A program made the position numbers and the translations under genes. Shown here one piece after another: positions 1-8,564 of a stretch of 43,451 nucleotides of DNA. The first letter of the stretch is position 1. Each line of letters begins with the position of its first letter. Origin of the DNA: Streptomyces mesophilus (lineage in GTDB: Bacteria > Actinomycetota > Actinomycetes > Streptomycetales > Streptomycetaceae); contig NZ_JAAKZW010000038.1 of the NCBI RefSeq assembly GCF_011044995.1, forward strand, positions 1 through 43,451. The letters are read 5' to 3'. The notes beneath the pieces were generated by a model. The model did no database searches. It had not been told where the DNA came from and saw only the letters and a program-made list of their open reading frames with translations.

Positions 1-1267
1 GTGCGGGCTCGGTGGTCTTCGTCCTCGTCGGCTGGGGCTTGGGGGTGGCCGGCTTCGGGGTCGCCGTCGGCGAGGGCTTCTTGCTCGCCGAAGGCTTCGG
101 CGACTTCGATACGGACGGGCTCGGTGAGGGCGTATCGGCGTCGGTGCTTTCGGCCTCGGCGGGGGAGTCCGACTCGGTGGCGTTGGCCGCCTGCACCTTG
201 TCGCTGTCGGCGTCCGGTGAAAGGAGGTCGATCCCCACGGCCGTCACGCCCGTGACGAGCAGCACCACCACGGCGGCCGCCGTGGCCGTACGGCGGCGCT
301 TGCGCACCCGCATCCGGCGTTCCTCGGCGCGAGTGGGACCGGCCGGGGTCAGGTCGGCCCGCCGGGCGTCCCCAGGGCCACCCGCCCTGGTGTCCCACGG
401 CTCACGCTCCGGTGCGCCCCACCCCGCCGACGACGACGCGAAGGCGACCGTCTCGGCCGCCGACGCCCCGTACAACCCGAGCGCGGCGAACAAGCCGGCT
501 CCCGCGGCGCCGGCCACCGGCACCAGGCCGAAGCCCACGAGCAGCCCTTCGGCCGGCCACAGATCCGCCGCGTGCCGCGAACACACCTGGCATTCGCGGA
601 CATGTCGGGCAATTCGCTTGCGCCACAGCCCGGACGGCACCCCGTCCCAGATTCCGACCACCGCACCGAGCCCTGGGCAGGGCGGTGCGGCCAGCGCACG
701 GACCACCACGCGGGCGGTCTCCAGCTGGCCCTTCATTCGCTGCACCCGCACCGCGGCATGCTGCTCGGAGATCTCCAGAGCCGCGGCGAGCTCGGGACGG
801 GTCAGCTCTCCGGAGGCCTCGAGCCACCACAGCGAGAGCAGCTCCCGGTCGTCGCTCTCCAGCCAGCGCGTCGCCTCGGCGACCTCGCGCCGCTGACCTT
901 CCAGGCCGAGCCGGACAATCGTGACATTCACGAAGTCCCCGGCGGGATCGGCCAGATCGAACTCGTCCCGGGCCCCGAAGCCGTCGGGCGCGGACTGGCG
1001 CGCCTGCCAGTGGCCCCGTATCTGATTCATCGCGATCGCCACGAGCCACGGCCGGAAACGCCCCGGATCCTGCAGGCCTCCGATGCCGCGCAGGGCGCGC
1101 AGCATGGTCTCCTGCACCACGTCGTCGACGTCGGCATGACCGTTCAGTGCGCGGCCCACGACGTTGTAGACCAGCGGCAGATACGCGGTGACCAGTTCGG
1201 TCTGCGCTCTGCGGTCACCGTGCTGCGCCGCGCGCACCAGCGCGCCGCTCTCTCGGCTCACACCCAC
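1..1267 (-). CDS. ECF sigma factor with C-terminal zinc-finger and membrane extension (partial)
   Basis: Sigma-70 family factor of the extracytoplasmic-function class; the coding frame runs off the window at position 1, so only about 422 N-terminal residues are seen. Region 2 lies at residues 10-90, with DVDDVVQETMLRALRG around 46-61, and region 4 with its helix-turn-helix at about 125-190. After that comes HVRECQVC (H222, C226, C229), the H-x3-C-x2-C pattern of anti-sigma zinc fingers. Then follow a hydrophobic stretch (241-266), a basic patch and a clear membrane segment at about 327-347, and a Ser/Pro/Lys-rich tail. Sigma factor and anti-sigma-like module therefore share one chain. I chose the GTG at 1267 because a GGGAG-like site lies about 11 bases upstream; the GTG at 1261 is an alternative. 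A membrane-tethered, envelope-sensing sigma is inferred. The end of the protein and any extracellular sensor domain are not visible. Confidence 0.85.
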   Translation of the reverse strand, partial: MGVSRESGALVRAAQHGDRRAQTELVTAYLPLVYNVVGRALNGHADVDDVVQETMLRALRGIGGLQDPGRFRPWLVAIAMNQIRGHWQARQSAPDGFGARDEFDLADPAGDFVNVTIVRLGLEGQRREVAEATRWLESDDRELLSLWWLEASGELTRPELAAALEISEQHAAVRVQRMKGQLETARVVVRALAAPPCPGLGAVVGIWDGVPSGLWRKRIARHVRECQVCSRHAADLWPAEGLLVGFGLVPVAGAAGAGLFAALGLYGASAAETVAFASSSAGWGAPEREPWDTRAGGPGDARRADLTPAGPTRAEERRMRVRKRRRTATAAAVVVLLVTGVTAVGIDLLSPDADSDKVQAANATESDSPAEAESTDADTPSPSPSVSKSPKPSASKKPSPTATPKPATPKPQPTRTKTTEPA

Positions 1268-1361
1268 GTCCGTCCACTCTCCCTCTCGCTCGCCGCCTCC
1301 CCGGGCCGGCGATCAGGAGACCGTGAGGGCGTCGGCGGATAACAGGAATTGCGTCACCTTT

Positions 1362-1373
1362 GCGCGTACGCGC
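1362..1373. repeat. 12-bp perfect palindrome in the sigma gene leader
   Basis: GCGCGTACGCGC is a perfect palindrome about 95 bases upstream of the sigma-factor start, in the 227-base gap between that gene and the end of Opp operon A. It could be an operator. GC-rich palindromes of this size do occur by chance in such DNA. I see no convincing promoter or terminator elsewhere in the 1268-1494 gap. Confidence 0.3.
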
Positions 1374-1494
1374 TCAGGGGCACAAGGGTTCGGGGGTGTG
1401 GGAAATGCCGTATGTGAAGAGGCTGTGTTGATGATGCGGGCTGGTTTGCGGTGATTCGGGGGTGCGGGGCGGTGGCGGGTTTCACTCCGCCTCC

Positions 1495-2427
1495 TCATAC
1501 CTTCGCCGACTGTTCTGTGAGGTCGGACGGGGCGTGCAGCCAGCAGGCGGCCGGTCCGAAGTCGGGCTCCTGTACGCGGCAGATGTCCATCGCGTGCGGG
1601 CAGCGCGGGTGGAAGCGGCAGCCCGGCGGCGGGTCGGCGGGGTCGGGGACGTCGCCGGGGAGTTCGGCGGGCAGGGTGCCGAGGCCGTCGGGGTGCGGGA
1701 TGGCCCGCAAGAGGGCCTGGGTGTACGGGTGTTGGGGGGCGTCCCAGACGGAGGCGGTGTCGCCGATCTCCACGATCTTGCCGAGGTACATCACCGCGAT
1801 CCGGTCGGCGATCAAGCGGACCACGGACAGGTCGTGGCTGATGAAGAGGAGTCCGGCGCCCGAATCTACGGCGAGATCGCGCATGAGGGTGGCGACCTGG
1901 GACTGGGCGGAGGCGTCGAGCGCGGAAATGGGTTCGTCGCCGATCAGCAGGCGGGGGCGGGCGGCCAGCGCGCGGGCGATGGCGACGCGCTGGCGTTGCC
2001 CGCCGGAGAGTTCGTGCGGATGGCGGTGGGTGAACGACCGTGGCAGGCCGACGCGTTCGAGGAGGTCGGCGGGAGTGACGGAGTCGCCGCTGACGCGCAG
2101 GCCGTCGGCGATCTGGTCGCCGGCCCGGCGACGCGGGTTCAGGGAGGAGTAGGGGTCCTGGAAGACCATCTGGATCCCGGTCAGCGCCCGGCGCCGCAGA
2201 CCGAGCGGGGTGACCGGGCGGCCTTCGAACGTGATGGAGCCGCCCGCCACGTTGTGCAGTCCGCAGACGGCGCGGGCCAGCGTCGACTTGCCACACCCCG
2301 ACTCACCGACCAGACCGACGACTTCACCGGCCGCGACCGTGAGCCCGGCCCCGGCGACGGCCCTGACGGGCGGCTGCCCGGGGGAGCGGTGCTCGACGAC
2401 GAGGTCGGCGATGCTGAGCAGGGTCAT
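1495..2427 (-). CDS. Opp/Dpp-type ABC transporter ATP-binding protein (OppF/DppF-like), operon A
   Basis: Second nucleotide-binding subunit of a peptide/nickel-type importer, 310 residues, acting at the cytoplasmic face of the membrane. Visible motifs are Walker A GESGCGKST, Q-loop FQDPYSSLNP, signature LSGGQRQRVAIARAL, Walker B LLIGDEP and the switch histidine in FISHDLSV. The C-terminal extension has the oligopeptide-transporter motif with clustered cysteines (CRFHPRCPHAMDIC), typical of the OppD/F subfamily. It is the last gene of operon A; its ATG overlaps the stop of the preceding ATPase by 4 bases, so translational coupling is likely. Substrate cannot be read from this subunit. Confidence 0.93.
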   Translation of the reverse strand: MTLLSIADLVVEHRSPGQPPVRAVAGAGLTVAAGEVVGLVGESGCGKSTLARAVCGLHNVAGGSITFEGRPVTPLGLRRRALTGIQMVFQDPYSSLNPRRRAGDQIADGLRVSGDSVTPADLLERVGLPRSFTHRHPHELSGGQRQRVAIARALAARPRLLIGDEPISALDASAQSQVATLMRDLAVDSGAGLLFISHDLSVVRLIADRIAVMYLGKIVEIGDTASVWDAPQHPYTQALLRAIPHPDGLGTLPAELPGDVPDPADPPPGCRFHPRCPHAMDICRVQEPDFGPAACWLHAPSDLTEQSAKV

Positions 2428-3182
2428 GGCAGGTCCTCGAGGAGCGAGCGGGTGTACGGATGGGTGGGCGTGCGCAGGACGGACTTCCGGGCGCCCGACT
2501 CCACGACCAGGCCGTCGCGCAGCACGCTCACCTCGTCGGCGATCGCCGACATGACACCGAGGTCATGGGTGATGAGCAGGACGGCGAGCCCGAGTTCGTC
2601 GCACAGGCCGCGCAGCAGGCGCAGGATGCCGGCCTGCACGGTCACATCGAGCGCGGTGGTGGGCTCGTCGGCGATCAGCACCTGCGGATCGCAGGCCAGC
2701 GCCACCGCGACGGCGATGCGCTGCCGCATGCCGCCGGAGAACTGGTGCGGATAGCGCCGATACGCCTCCGCCGGGTTGGGGATGCGGACCTTGGTGAGGA
2801 GTTCGAGCGCGCGCTCGCGTGCCTCGGCCTTGCCCAGGCCCAGGTGCGGGCGCATGTGCTCGGTCAGCTGCCTGCCCACGGTCAGCATCGGATGCAGGCT
2901 GGTGGACGGGTCCTGGAACACCATCGCGATGTCGTTGCCGCGCACCCGGTTGAGTTCCTTGTCGGGGAGCCCGAGCAGGTCGCGCCCGGCCAGCTCGATC
3001 CGTCCGCTCGCCCGTGCGCCGTGCGGCAGGAGGCCGAGGACGGCGAAGCCCGTCATGGTCTTGCCCGACCCGCTCTCGCCGGCCAGACCGTGTACCTGCC
3101 CCTTGTGGAGGGCGAGCTCGATGCCGGACAGGATCTGCGTGTCCCGGATCGCCACCCGTAGACCTGTGATCGTCAGCGTCAC
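2424..3182 (-). CDS. Opp/Dpp-type ABC transporter ATP-binding protein (OppD/DppD-like), operon A
   Basis: First nucleotide-binding subunit of operon A, 252 residues. Motifs are Walker A GESGSGKTM, Q-loop FQDPSTSLHP, signature FSGGMRQRIAVAVAL, Walker B VLIADEPTTALD and H-loop ITHDLGVM. The FSGGMRQR signature is characteristic of the DppD/OppD member of the pair, while the neighbour has LSGGQRQR. It is shorter than many family members because the C-terminal Cys-containing extension is nearly absent; it ends soon after the HPYTRSLL motif. It overlaps the upstream permease stop and the downstream ATPase start by 4 bases each. Confidence 0.92.
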   Translation of the reverse strand: MTLTITGLRVAIRDTQILSGIELALHKGQVHGLAGESGSGKTMTGFAVLGLLPHGARASGRIELAGRDLLGLPDKELNRVRGNDIAMVFQDPSTSLHPMLTVGRQLTEHMRPHLGLGKAEARERALELLTKVRIPNPAEAYRRYPHQFSGGMRQRIAVAVALACDPQVLIADEPTTALDVTVQAGILRLLRGLCDELGLAVLLITHDLGVMSAIADEVSVLRDGLVVESGARKSVLRTPTHPYTRSLLEDLP

Positions 3183-4084
3183 AGCGCACGCTCCTTCACG
3201 GCGCGGGCCGTACGAGGGTCGAGGGCGTCGCGCAGCGTGTCACCGAGGAAGTTGAACGCGAGCACCACGGTGAGGATCGCGAGCCCCGGGAACGTGGCGA
3301 CCCACCAGCTGTCGAAGACCTCCATGCCCGACGCCACCATCGCCCCCCACTCCGCGGACGGCGGTTTGGCGCCCAGGCCCAGGAACGAAAGGCCGGAGAG
3401 CAGCAGCAGTGCCGTGCCCATGTCGAGGGTCGCGAGCACGAGGACCGGGCCCACCACGTTGGGCAGCACGTCCACGCGCAGCGACCGCCAGACCGAGAAG
3501 CCGAGCAGCCGTCCGCTGAGCACGAACTCCCGCTCGCGCACGGCCAGGACGAGACCGCGGCCGACCCGGGCGTAGGACGCCCAGGCCACCACGAGCACGG
3601 CGAGCACCGCGTTGGTGAGGCTGGCGCCGAGTGCGGCCGCCACCACCATGGCCAGGATGATCGTCGGGAACGCGAACACGAGGTCCGCGAAGCGCATGAT
3701 CACCTCGTCCGCCCAGCGGCCGAAATACCCCGCGACACCGCCGAGGAACCCGCCGATCAGTACGGACAGGGCGACCAGGAGCAGGGTGAGCGGGATCGAC
3801 ACCCGGGCGCCGTACAGGACCCGGCTGAGGATGTCGCGGCCGAGCTGATCGGTGCCGAACCAGTGCCCGGGGCCCGGTTCGGCGAGACGTGGCAGCTCCT
3901 GGGCGAGTGGATCGTACGGAGCGAGCAGGGGTGCGGCGGCGGCGACAAGGAGCCAGGCGAGCGCCACCACCGCTCCGGCCACGGCCTGCGGCCGCCGCCA
4001 CGCCTCGGGCAGTCGCCGCAGCGCGGCCGGCAGCCGCTTCACCGTGACGGACAAGCGCTTTACGGCAAGGGGCAGTTGACTCAT
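3179..4084 (-). CDS. Opp/Dpp-type ABC transporter permease (DppC-like), operon A
   Basis: Second inner-membrane permease of operon A, 301 residues. It starts at the ATG at 4084, overlapping the stop of the upstream permease (ATGA); the open frame extends further upstream, but that part is an out-of-frame shadow of the DppB-like gene. A basic N-terminus precedes the first membrane segment (AVVALAWLLVAAAAPLLAPY). Then comes the DppC hallmark GTDQLGRDILSRVLYG at about residues 80-95, followed by five further hydrophobic segments and an EAA-like loop (GLSFLGLGAKPPSAEWG near the end is typical of DppC/OppC). It pairs with the DppB-like subunit to form the substrate channel. Confidence 0.92.
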   Translation of the reverse strand: MSQLPLAVKRLSVTVKRLPAALRRLPEAWRRPQAVAGAVVALAWLLVAAAAPLLAPYDPLAQELPRLAEPGPGHWFGTDQLGRDILSRVLYGARVSIPLTLLLVALSVLIGGFLGGVAGYFGRWADEVIMRFADLVFAFPTIILAMVVAAALGASLTNAVLAVLVVAWASYARVGRGLVLAVREREFVLSGRLLGFSVWRSLRVDVLPNVVGPVLVLATLDMGTALLLLSGLSFLGLGAKPPSAEWGAMVASGMEVFDSWWVATFPGLAILTVVLAFNFLGDTLRDALDPRTARAVKERAL

Positions 4085-5190
4085 CGCAGCCTCACCCGGG
4101 GGTCGATGACGCCGTACAGGACGTCCACGAGCAGGTTGATCGCCAGGTACACGCCGCTGACCACCAGGCCGACGCCCATGATGGCGGGCAGGTCGAGGGC
4201 GGTGGCGCTCTTGTACGCGTACTGCCCGACGCCCTGCCAGGCGAAGATCGCCTCGACGAGCACGGTGCCCGACAGGAGGCTGCCGAACGCGAGCCCCGCC
4301 ACCGTGATGATCGGTACAAGGGCGGACCGCAGCACGTAGCGGAAGAGGATCACCCGGCCCGAGAGGCCCTTGGCCCGGCCCGCGCGGACGTAGTCCTGAC
4401 CGAGCACCTCGAGGACCGCGCTGCGGGTGAAGCGGGTGAGCAGCCCGATCGTGTAGAGCGAGAGCACCAGGGCGGGCACGATCAGGTGACCGAGCGCGCT
4501 GGTGAAGATGTCCCACCGGCCGGCCAGGGCCGCGTCCACCGTGTGCAGGCCGGTGACGGGTGGTGGCGCGCCGATGGCGGGGTCCACCCGGCCGCTGCCC
4601 GGCGTGAGTTGGAGCCGGTAGAAGAAGACGTAGAACGCCAGGAGCGCCAGCCAGAACGTCGGCACCGAGACCCCGATCAGGCTCAGCATCCGCAGGACGT
4701 GGTCCGCCAGTCGGTCCCGGCGCAGGGCCGCGATCAGGCCGAAGGCCACACCGAGCACCAGTGATACGAGGATGGCCGCGCCCGCCAGTTCCAGGGTCGC
4801 GGGCACGAACTCCGCCAAGTCCTCGCTCACCGGCCGGTGGGACTGCTGGCTCGTGCCCAGGTCACCGTGGAGCAGGCCCTCGAGGAACAGCAAGTACTGC
4901 TGGGGGAGCGACTTGTCGAGCCCGTGCTCGGCCCGCCACTGCGCCACGGCCACCGGATCGCCGACCGCCCGCTGCCCCAGGTTCGCCGCCACCGGGTCGC
5001 CCGGCACCAGGTTGGTCAGGACGAACGTGACCAGCGTGATGCCCCAGGCAAGCAGGATCGCGACAAGGATCCTGCGGGCGAGGAATCTGAGCAGCGGCCT
5101 GCGGGCGAGGAATCCGAGGATGGGGCCGCGGACGTGGAACGTGGGCAGTGGCCCGTTGCGGCGCCGTACCCGATTCTGCGTGCTCGTCAT
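4081..5190 (-). CDS. Opp/Dpp-type ABC transporter permease (DppB-like), operon A
   Basis: First permease of operon A, 369 residues. The N-terminal segment RILVAILLAWGITLVTFVLT followed by NLVPGDP is the classic DppB/OppB opening; about six membrane segments follow, with the coupling loop near VRAGRAKGLS. I place the start at the ATG at 5190, one base after the stop of the binding-protein gene (TGA C ATG), rather than the in-frame ATG at 5202, which would overlap that gene. A cytoplasmic N-terminal extension of about 35 residues contains a near-repeat (ARRPLLRFLARR). Coupled to its neighbours by 4-bp overlaps. Confidence 0.92.
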   Translation of the reverse strand: MTSTQNRVRRRNGPLPTFHVRGPILGFLARRPLLRFLARRILVAILLAWGITLVTFVLTNLVPGDPVAANLGQRAVGDPVAVAQWRAEHGLDKSLPQQYLLFLEGLLHGDLGTSQQSHRPVSEDLAEFVPATLELAGAAILVSLVLGVAFGLIAALRRDRLADHVLRMLSLIGVSVPTFWLALLAFYVFFYRLQLTPGSGRVDPAIGAPPPVTGLHTVDAALAGRWDIFTSALGHLIVPALVLSLYTIGLLTRFTRSAVLEVLGQDYVRAGRAKGLSGRVILFRYVLRSALVPIITVAGLAFGSLLSGTVLVEAIFAWQGVGQYAYKSATALDLPAIMGVGLVVSGVYLAINLLVDVLYGVIDPRVRLR

Positions 5191-5191
5191 G

Positions 5192-6760
5192 TCACTTGAC
5201 ACCGAGGTCGGCGATGTCGACGGTCCACACCGGGTGGTATTCGAGGCCGGTGACCGAGGCGGCCGTCACGATGTTCTGGCCGGGCTGGATGAGCGGGACG
5301 TACGGGCCCGTGGTGTTCAACTGCGTCTGCACGTCGGCGAAGGCCTGCTTGCGCGCCTCTTCGCCGACCGCGGCGGCCGCCTTCTCGCCCGCGGCCTCCA
5401 GCTTCTTGTCCGCGCCCGCCTTCCAGCCGAGGCGCTCCCCGACCATCTGGCCGGGCAGGAACACCAGGTAGCCGGTGGGGTCCGGGTGGTCAGGGCCCCA
5501 GTACCACAGGCCCATCTCCTCTTTGCCGTTGCGGTAGTTGTCCGCCGCGGTGGTGAGGGGTGCGGGTGCGAGGTCGACGGTGATGCCGACTTCCTTGAGG
5601 TTGGACTGGATGCGCTCGGCCAGCGGCTGCAGGGACAGACCGTTCACCGTGAGCTCGCTCGGATACTCCAGCTCGACCTTCGGGTTCTTCAGGCCGCTTG
5701 CCGCCAGCGCCGCCTTCGCGCCCGCCACATCGCGCCGGGGCGCCTGGTCGGGCGGGAGCGCGCCGAGGAGTTGGGAGGGGATGATGCCCGGCGCCTGCAC
5801 GGACCCTTCGCCGGCCAGTTCGAGGAGGCCCTTGTAATCGACGCCCTTGCGCACGGCTTCCACGAACTTCGGGTTCGACGTCACCTTGCTGAGCGCCTTG
5901 TTCCGACTGTGGTGCAGGTAGATGACGTTGGCCGAAGCGGTCCGCTTCACCTGCACGGCGGGGGACATGCCCTTGGCCTGGTCGCCGGAGAGGTTGAGCG
6001 CCACTTGGCTGTCGCCGCGCTGCACGTTGAGCTTCTGGGTCGCCGCCTCGACGTTGCGTATGACGACTTTGTCGTACGCGGGCTTGTCGCCGTAGTACTT
6101 CTTGTTCGCCCGCAGCACCACCTGGTTGCTGACGTTGAACGACTCGATCGTGTAAGGACCCGATCCGGCCGACGTCGTGTTGAGGTACTGCTCCGCCTTG
6201 TCCTTGTCGTCGGTCGTCGCGCCGTGCTCCTTGGCGACCTTGCTGTTGAGGATCCCGAGGGTGGGGTTCGGCAGGATGTACGGCAGCGCGGGGTTGGGTG
6301 TCTTCGATGTCAGCGTGATCGTGGAGTCGTCCGTCTTGGCCACCTCGACTCCGGCCAGGAGGAACGACGGGTTGCCCTTCATGTCGCGCAGCCGGGTCAG
6401 GGAGAAGACCACGTCGTCGGCGGTGAGCGGGGAGCCGTCGCTGAACTTCGCCCCCGAACGGAGCTTGAGGGTGAGGACCTTGCCGTCGTCGGACAGCGTG
6501 TACGACTCGGCCAGCGCCGGCACCGGCTTGGTCACGTCGCCGCCCTCGAAGGTGAGCAGCGTCTCGTAGACCGCCTTGCCCACGAAGAGTCCGGTGGCCT
6601 CGTACATCCGGCCCGGGTCGGCGGTCTTGAGGTCGAAGGACGTGTCGATGACCAGGGTCCGGCCGCCGGCCGCCGGTGTGGACGCACCGCCACCGGAGCA
6701 GGCGGTCAGCGCCACCGCGGTGGCGAGCAGCAGGACCGTCAGGTTCTTACGGGGCGCCAT
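5192..6760 (-). CDS. Family 5 extracellular solute-binding lipoprotein, operon A
   Basis: Peptide/nickel-type binding protein of 522 residues, anchored to the outer face of the membrane. A lipoprotein signal is clear: basic MAPRKN, hydrophobic stretch, lipobox LTAC with Cys21, then a Gly/Ser/Ala linker. Family features are PALAESYTLSDDGKVLTLKL and SDGSPLTADDVVFSL near residues 90-130, the usual N-terminal signature, and a C-terminal lobe ending with GPYVPLIQPG. It is the first gene of a five-gene operon (binding protein, DppB, DppC, DppD, DppF), all on the minus strand with tight spacing. The substrate (peptide, opine, sugar or metal chelate) cannot be fixed from sequence alone; the divergent neighbour encodes a secreted serine hydrolase. 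Confidence 0.93.
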   Translation of the reverse strand: MAPRKNLTVLLLATAVALTACSGGGASTPAAGGRTLVIDTSFDLKTADPGRMYEATGLFVGKAVYETLLTFEGGDVTKPVPALAESYTLSDDGKVLTLKLRSGAKFSDGSPLTADDVVFSLTRLRDMKGNPSFLLAGVEVAKTDDSTITLTSKTPNPALPYILPNPTLGILNSKVAKEHGATTDDKDKAEQYLNTTSAGSGPYTIESFNVSNQVVLRANKKYYGDKPAYDKVVIRNVEAATQKLNVQRGDSQVALNLSGDQAKGMSPAVQVKRTASANVIYLHHSRNKALSKVTSNPKFVEAVRKGVDYKGLLELAGEGSVQAPGIIPSQLLGALPPDQAPRRDVAGAKAALAASGLKNPKVELEYPSELTVNGLSLQPLAERIQSNLKEVGITVDLAPAPLTTAADNYRNGKEEMGLWYWGPDHPDPTGYLVFLPGQMVGERLGWKAGADKKLEAAGEKAAAAVGEEARKQAFADVQTQLNTTGPYVPLIQPGQNIVTAASVTGLEYHPVWTVDIADLGVK

Positions 6761-7134
6761 GAGAGGACCTCCAGGTCGGACGTCAGCGCGCGGAAGGTGA
6801 GGTGTTCATGCAGGTCACCCACGTCATGCACGTCGTACGGGCCCTGACGAGGTAACAGCGAACGCTAGGCCAGCCGCCCGGGCGCCTCTTCGGACCGTCG
6901 TACGAATGCGGGCGCTGTTATATGTGCCGGTGTCCAAAGGGCACTTGGCGGCCAGGTCGCAAGGGGCCGCAGGGGCGGGTTCATCCCGCGGCACCAATCG
7001 GCGGGCGGGATTTCGTCCTGCCGCACTTAGCCAGGGCGTGCCGCGACCGGTGACGATGTCGGCTCCCGGAGGCACTGCCCGGATGCGCTGCCCGGGAGTA
7101 CGTCCCTGCGAGCCTCGCCACGAAAGGAAGCCCC
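6761..7134. promoter_or_regulatory. Divergent intergenic region between operon A and the serine hydrolase gene
   Basis: This 374-base gap must carry promoters for both operon A (minus) and the serine hydrolase (plus). A minus-strand TATAAC hexamer (plus-strand positions 6917-6922) is a plausible -10 element for operon A, about 155 bases before its start codon; no good -35 lies 17 bases upstream of it. I see no clear plus-strand promoter and no obvious metal box. No convincing gene is present. Confidence 0.4.
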
Positions 7135-8391
7135 ATGTTGCGTTTCAGAGCTGTCCTCACCGCGAGCATCGCGGCCATGGTCATGGTCGCGTCACCGGCT
7201 GTGTCCGTGGCCGTGTCCGCGGACCCCACGACGTCCGCGGAACCCAGGACAACGAACGACGCCGTCCAGCGTGTGCTGGACCGCGCGGTGAGCGAGGGAG
7301 GGGCGCCCGGCATTCTCGCCGAGGTCAAGAACGGTGCCGGCCGGTGGTTCGGCACCTCCGGAGTCGCGGACACCTCCACCAACCGCAAGCCGGTGTCCTA
7401 CGACCGCTACCGGATCGGCAGCACCACCAAGACGTTCACCGCCACGGTCCTGCTGCAGCTGGTGGGTGAGGGACGGCTCAGCCTCGACGACAGCGTGGAG
7501 AAGTGGCTGCCGGGTGTGGTGCAGGGCAACGGCCACGACGGCAGCAAGATCACCGTACGGCAGCTGCTCAACCACACGAGCGGCATCTTCAACTACACGA
7601 ACGACGCAGGGGTGTTGGCCAAGCTGGTCGGCCAGGGCTTCCTCGACCACCGTTTCGACAGCGTCCTGCCCCAGGACCTCGTCAGGACGGCGATGGGCCA
7701 CGCCCCGGACTTCGCACCGGGTACGTCCTGGGCCTACTCCAACACCAACTTCATCCTCGCCGGGATGATCGTGGAGAAGGTGTCCGGCCGCTCGCTCAGC
7801 GCCGAGGTGACCCGGCGGATCATCGGACCGCTCGGCCTCGGCAACACGTATCTGCCGGGTAAGAGCACGACCATCGTGGGGCCGCACGGCCGGGCCTACT
7901 CCAAGCTCATGACGGGTGACCCCGCGGCGCCGGTGCACGACGTGACCGAGATGAGCGCGACCTGGGCGGGCTCGGCCGGCGACATGATCTCCACGGCAGG
8001 CGACATCAACCGGTTCTACAGCGCGCTGCTCGGCGGGCGTCTGCTGCGTCCCGCCCAGCAGAAGGAGATGTTCACCGCCGTGGAGACCGTGAACTGGATC
8101 CCCAACACCGGATACGGGCTCGGCATGATCAGGCAGAAGCTGTCCTGCGGTGTCCAGGTGTGGGGGCACGGCGGCACGATCCACGGCTCGCTGTCGTGGT
8201 CGATGGGTCTGCGCGACGGATCGAAGGTCGCGAGCACCAACATCAACGGCGACTGGGTCGACCAGGGCGGCATCTCGACCGCTGTCATGGAGGCGACCTT
8301 CTGTCCCGGCTCCGCAGCGGGCGCAGGCGCGGGCGACGCTGCCGGTTCCGCGGCCGCCGTGCCGGCGACCCGCCCCCTGCAGCTCTCCTGA
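7135..8391 (+). CDS. Secreted serine hydrolase, beta-lactamase/DD-peptidase (S12-type) family
   Basis: Penicillin-binding-fold serine hydrolase of 418 residues with an N-terminal secretion signal (MLRFRAVLTASIAAMVMVAS...). The three active-site motifs are all present: SxxK as S96-T-T-K99 (nucleophile and general base), YSN at 201-203, and HGG at 345-347 in place of KTG, as in the S12 D-alanyl-D-alanine carboxypeptidase, D-aminopeptidase and esterase group. The start is supported by AAGGAAG six bases upstream of the ATG. The C-terminus ends in an Ala/Gly-rich stretch without a membrane anchor, so it is probably released or loosely wall-bound. Likely substrates are D-amino-acid peptides or muropeptides; an esterase activity is also possible. 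It does not look like a clinical-type beta-lactamase. Confidence 0.9.
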   Translation: MLRFRAVLTASIAAMVMVASPAVSVAVSADPTTSAEPRTTNDAVQRVLDRAVSEGGAPGILAEVKNGAGRWFGTSGVADTSTNRKPVSYDRYRIGSTTKTFTATVLLQLVGEGRLSLDDSVEKWLPGVVQGNGHDGSKITVRQLLNHTSGIFNYTNDAGVLAKLVGQGFLDHRFDSVLPQDLVRTAMGHAPDFAPGTSWAYSNTNFILAGMIVEKVSGRSLSAEVTRRIIGPLGLGNTYLPGKSTTIVGPHGRAYSKLMTGDPAAPVHDVTEMSATWAGSAGDMISTAGDINRFYSALLGGRLLRPAQQKEMFTAVETVNWIPNTGYGLGMIRQKLSCGVQVWGHGGTIHGSLSWSMGLRDGSKVASTNINGDWVDQGGISTAVMEATFCPGSAAGAGAGDAAGSAAAVPATRPLQLS

Positions 8392-8564
8392 CCCACTCAC
8401 CGACCGTGGCCCACTGCCCGCCTCGCGCACACAGCCGGGGCGGGCGGGGGGCCGACTTCCGCACCGGACACCTGCGAGGCGACCTTGACCGAGCACGCCA
8501 CCCTGCACGCCCCGACCGAAGCCCTTCGGGCCGGGCAACAGCACTGCTCCGTACGGGAGGAGGC

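Noticed and set aside
4772..6847. A 691-codon plus-strand open frame opposite operon A
   Set aside because: It covers parts of three genes on the other strand, has a low-complexity product and no start signal; it is a shadow frame.
7135..8391. A clinical-type beta-lactamase resistance gene
   Set aside because: It has HGG instead of KTG as third motif and the general S12 layout of DD-peptidases, aminopeptidases and esterases.
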